From positions 1 to 7,786 of the forward strand of contig JASLBU010000142.1 of assembly GCA_030146365.1 (NCBI GenBank): a stretch of DNA of 7,786 bases. Direction: 5' to 3'. Of this stretch, positions 5,737 through 7,786 are shown piece by piece. The DNA comes from Candidatus Limnocylindria bacterium. GTDB lineage: Bacteria > Chloroflexota > Limnocylindria > QHBO01. The translations under genes were made by a program, and so were the position numbers. The notes below the pieces were generated by a model, which had not been told where the DNA came from, did no database searches, and was given only the letters and a program-made list of their open reading frames with translations. Every line of letters begins with the position of its first letter. The first letter of the stretch is position 1.

Positions 5737-6396
5737 TCAATACCGGCGGCCACGCTGGCGCGCGAGGTCGAACTGGGCCGTGTCCGCGATCGCCATCACG
5801 GCCATCGTGCCGGCCTGCACCGGGTCCGACACCACCAGGTCGGCCGCATCGGTCACCGAGCCCACCATGTTCAGGGCGATCACCGGCACCCCGTGCTCGC
5901 GCAGCTCGCGAACGGCCGCCGTGATCTCGCCCCCCATGATGGACCCCGCCAGCACCAGGCATCGGGCCCGAGGCAGGTCCGCCACGCCGCGCACGGCAGC
6001 CGCGATGTTGTCCTCGCCCACCAGCGGGATGGTGTCCACGCTGATCCGCTCGCCGCGCAGGTTGTGACGGTCGGCCTCGCTCACCGCGCCGAGGGCCACC
6101 TGCGCGACCTGCGCCCCGCCCCCGACGACGATGATCCGCTTTCCGAACACGCGGTCGAGGGCCCGCGTGGCCTCCTGCTCCTGGACGACAGGCACCTGGC
6201 GCAGGGCGGCGGCGAGCATGGCCTCGTCGAGCCCCGCCACCTCGAGCTCCGCCTCCGCGAGGCCGCCGGCGACGCGAGGCGTCGAGAGCGTGCGCAGCGT
6301 CCCGCCGGCGGCGGCGACGGCCCCGACGATCTGGGCCAGGGCATCGGGCGCATCGGCGAAGCGCAGCCGGATCGCCGTGGTGATCGGCTCCGCCAT
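5737..6396 (-). CDS. ACT-domain protein with DUF5612-like C-terminal domain
   Basis: 219 aa, two parts. Residues about 5-75 have the ACT pattern (ADAPDALAQIVGAVAAAGG, then a strand and a second helix); ACT domains bind amino acids and act as allosteric sensors. Residues about 85-215 form a second domain opening with GKRIIVVGGGAQVAQVA, a glycine-rich Rossmann-like turn, then SEADRHNLRGERISVDTIP and a second Gly-rich block VLAGSIMGGE at 148-157. From memory this matches the ACT-DUF5612 proteins common in methanogenic archaea and some bacteria, whose function is not known to me. Its ATG overlaps the trpA stop by one base (TGATG) with no good SD, so translation is coupled to tryptophan synthase. 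A role in sensing tryptophan or a related amino acid is an inference from the domain and position. Confidence 0.82.
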   Translation of the reverse strand: MAEPITTAIRLRFADAPDALAQIVGAVAAAGGTLRTLSTPRVAGGLAEAELEVAGLDEAMLAAALRQVPVVQEQEATRALDRVFGKRIIVVGGGAQVAQVALGAVSEADRHNLRGERISVDTIPLVGEDNIAAAVRGVADLPRARCLVLAGSIMGGEITAAVRELREHGVPVIALNMVGSVTDAADLVVSDPVQAGTMAVMAIADTAQFDLARQRGRRY

Positions 6397-7214
6397 CAGG
6401 TGCGCACCGTACTGGTGGCGCCTGCCAGGCTGGCGACCAGGGCACGCACCTGCTCCGGACCGCCCTCCTCCAGCGCAGCCACCACCGCCGAGCCGACGAT
6501 GATGCCGTCGGTGGACGCCACGAGCTGCTCGACGTGCTCCGGGCGTGACACGCCGAACCCGACCGCCACGGGCAGCCGGCCGTCGGCAGTGGCCCGGATC
6601 CGCTGCAGGAGCGGACCCGTCGTCTCCGCCACGCGATCCCTGGCGCCGGTCACCCCGTACAGCGGCACGACGTAGAGGAACGCGGTCGACGCACGGATCG
6701 CGCGCTCCATTCGGGCCGCGCTGGTGTTCGGCGTGACGAGGAAGGCGATGCCGAGCCCCGCCTCCGCTGCGCTCCGTTCCAGCTGGCGGTCCTCCCCCGC
6801 CGGGAGGTCCGGCACGATGAGCGCGTCGACACCCGCCTCCGCCAGCTCGCGCAAGGTTCGGTGGCTCCCTCCGGCAAGCAGCGGGTTCAGGTACCCCATG
6901 GCGAGGACCGGCTGCCGGTGGCCACCGTCGCGAAGCGCCCGGACGGTGCGCACGACCGTGTCGAGCCCCGCACCGGCCGCGACGGCCGCGTGCCCCGCCG
7001 CGGCGATCACCGGACCGTCGGCCACCGGGTCACTGAACGGCACGCCGATCTCGAGCAGGTCCGCCCCGGCGGCGAGCGCCGCACGCGCAGCCTCCAGGCC
7101 CGTGGCCTCGTCCGGGTAGCCGGCCATGAGGTACGCGACGAGCGCTCGACGCCCATCGGCATCGGCCGCCGCGAAGGCATCACGCACCCTGCGTGCGCCG
7201 CCCGGCAGGGTCAT
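6396..7214 (-). CDS. trpA: Tryptophan synthase alpha chain (TrpA)
   Basis: 272 aa, full length TIM barrel. It cleaves indole-3-glycerol phosphate to indole and glyceraldehyde 3-phosphate, and passes indole to TrpB through the alpha2beta2 tunnel. Seen: LLEIGVPFSDPVADGP at 53-68 with the two catalytic acids Glu55 and Asp66 (Glu49 and Asp60 in the enteric enzyme), GYLNPLLAGG at 107-116, LIVPDLP at 132-138, mobile loop 6 YGVTGARD at 186-193, and the phosphate-binding turns GFGVSRPEHV at 219-228 and GIIVGSAVV at 237-245. All active-site elements are present. The start ATG overlaps the trpB stop (ATGA), and its own stop overlaps the next start (TGATG). It therefore sits in a tightly coupled trpB-trpA-ACT run. 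Confidence 0.96.
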   Translation of the reverse strand: MTLPGGARRVRDAFAAADADGRRALVAYLMAGYPDEATGLEAARAALAAGADLLEIGVPFSDPVADGPVIAAAGHAAVAAGAGLDTVVRTVRALRDGGHRQPVLAMGYLNPLLAGGSHRTLRELAEAGVDALIVPDLPAGEDRQLERSAAEAGLGIAFLVTPNTSAARMERAIRASTAFLYVVPLYGVTGARDRVAETTGPLLQRIRATADGRLPVAVGFGVSRPEHVEQLVASTDGIIVGSAVVAALEEGGPEQVRALVASLAGATSTVRT

Positions 7215-7786
7215 GCGTCCGCCTGGAAGCGGTCGACGATGTCGAGGTCCTTGTCGCCGCGGCCCGAGAGGTTCACGAGCACGATCGAGCCGGCGGCGAG
7301 GGACGGCATGAGCCGCGCGACCGCCGCCAGGGCGTGCGACGGCTCGAGGGCAGGCAGGATCCCGGCCCGCAGGGTGAGCCGGTGAAGCGAGGCGACCGCA
7401 TCGGTGTCGGTGGTCCGCTCCACCTCCAGGCGTCCGGCGGCGGCCAGCGCCGACAGCTGCGGGCCGACGCCGGGATAGTCGAGCCCCGCCGACACGGAGT
7501 GTGGCTCCACGACCTGGCCGTCCTCCGTCTGGGTGAGCATGGTGAAGGCGCCGTGCAGCACGCCGGGAGAGCCGAGCCCGAGCGAGGCGGCGTTGTCCCC
7601 CAGGCCGTCACCGCGACCACCGGCCTCGACGCCGACCAGGCGCGTCCGGGCATCCACGAAGGGGCGGAACAGGCCGATGGCGTTGCTGCCGCCGCCCACC
7701 GACGCCACCGCCAGGTCCGGCAGGCGCCCGACCCGTTCGAGCAGCTGCGCCCGAGCCTCCCGCCCGATCACCGCCTGCAGCTCCCC
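7211..7786 (-). CDS. trpB: Tryptophan synthase beta chain (TrpB), C-terminal half, cut by window edge
   Basis: 191 residues of a protein usually near 400 aa. The gene runs off the right edge, and its PLP lysine is outside the window. The frame is open to base 7786 and reads GELQAVIGREAR, the normal internal sequence, so the GTG at 7771 is not a start. TrpB joins indole and serine to make tryptophan. Seen, by fragment residue: the PLP phosphate loop GGGSNAIG at 31-38, SVSAGLDYPGVGP at 97-109, PALEPSHALA at 145-154 and VNLSGRGDKD at 171-180 with the Ser that contacts the PLP nitrogen. Two usually conserved spots differ: GPQL at 108-111 where GPEH/GPQH is normal, and AGILPALE where the family has EGI-PALE. 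Overlaps trpA by 4 nt. Confidence 0.94.
   Translation of the reverse strand, partial: GELQAVIGREARAQLLERVGRLPDLAVASVGGGSNAIGLFRPFVDARTRLVGVEAGGRGDGLGDNAASLGLGSPGVLHGAFTMLTQTEDGQVVEPHSVSAGLDYPGVGPQLSALAAAGRLEVERTTDTDAVASLHRLTLRAGILPALEPSHALAAVARLMPSLAAGSIVLVNLSGRGDKDLDIVDRFQADA

Noticed and set aside
4073..6067. 664-codon + strand open frame
   Set aside because: It runs over bioY, SRAP, the membrane gene and the ACT gene. The product is Arg/Gly/His-rich with no motif, a GC-driven shadow of well-supported genes.
5681..6445. N-terminal extension of the membrane-protein frame up to 6445
   Set aside because: This portion overlaps the ACT gene out of frame and is Arg/Gly-rich. The SD at 5689-5696 marks the real start at 5680.
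7769..7771. GTG at 7771 as the trpB start
   Set aside because: It encodes the conserved Val of AVIGREAR in mid-protein. The frame continues off the window edge.

Overview
The window is a GC-rich (roughly 70% by eye), densely coded bacterial chromosomal segment made of housekeeping genes. I see no mobile element, CRISPR array, tRNA or rRNA. The base composition, GTG starts, SD-led starts inside operons and -10 boxes of the form TANNNT placed 6-7 nt before ATG fit a high-GC Chloroflexota lineage (for example Limnocylindria-like soil or freshwater bacteria) or a high-GC Actinomycetota. The taxon is an inference and is not settled.

Left part, + strand (1-2153): the 3' part of metY (O-acetylhomoserine sulfhydrylase) overlaps metX (homoserine O-acyltransferase) by 4 nt. 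Together they make homocysteine by direct sulfhydrylation. A perfect 10-bp inverted repeat lies just inside metX. A 210-bp gap (2154-2363) follows, with a C-rich, G-poor stretch and no convincing gene.

Middle, + strand (2364-4400): three short-spaced genes encode a small single-domain cupin, a ROK-family sugar kinase and the biotin transporter component BioY. Each ATG has its own TANNNT box 6-7 nt upstream, so each probably gives a leaderless mRNA.

Right part, - strand, read from the right edge leftwards (7786-4397): trpB (C-terminal half only), trpA, an ACT-domain protein with a DUF5612-like second domain, an unknown five-helix membrane protein, and an SRAP-domain (YedK/HMCES) DNA-protein crosslinking protein. 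trpB/trpA overlap by 4 nt and trpA/ACT by 1 nt, so these three look translationally coupled. The ACT protein is therefore a candidate amino-acid sensor tied to tryptophan synthesis. The - strand run meets bioY head-on, and the two stop codons share the palindrome CTAG at 4397-4400.

Nothing here is a clear new system. The points most worth a second look are the repeated leaderless promoter signature, the ACT-DUF5612 gene coupled to trpA, the metX hairpin, and substitutions at usually conserved positions in TrpB and in the ROK zinc motif.
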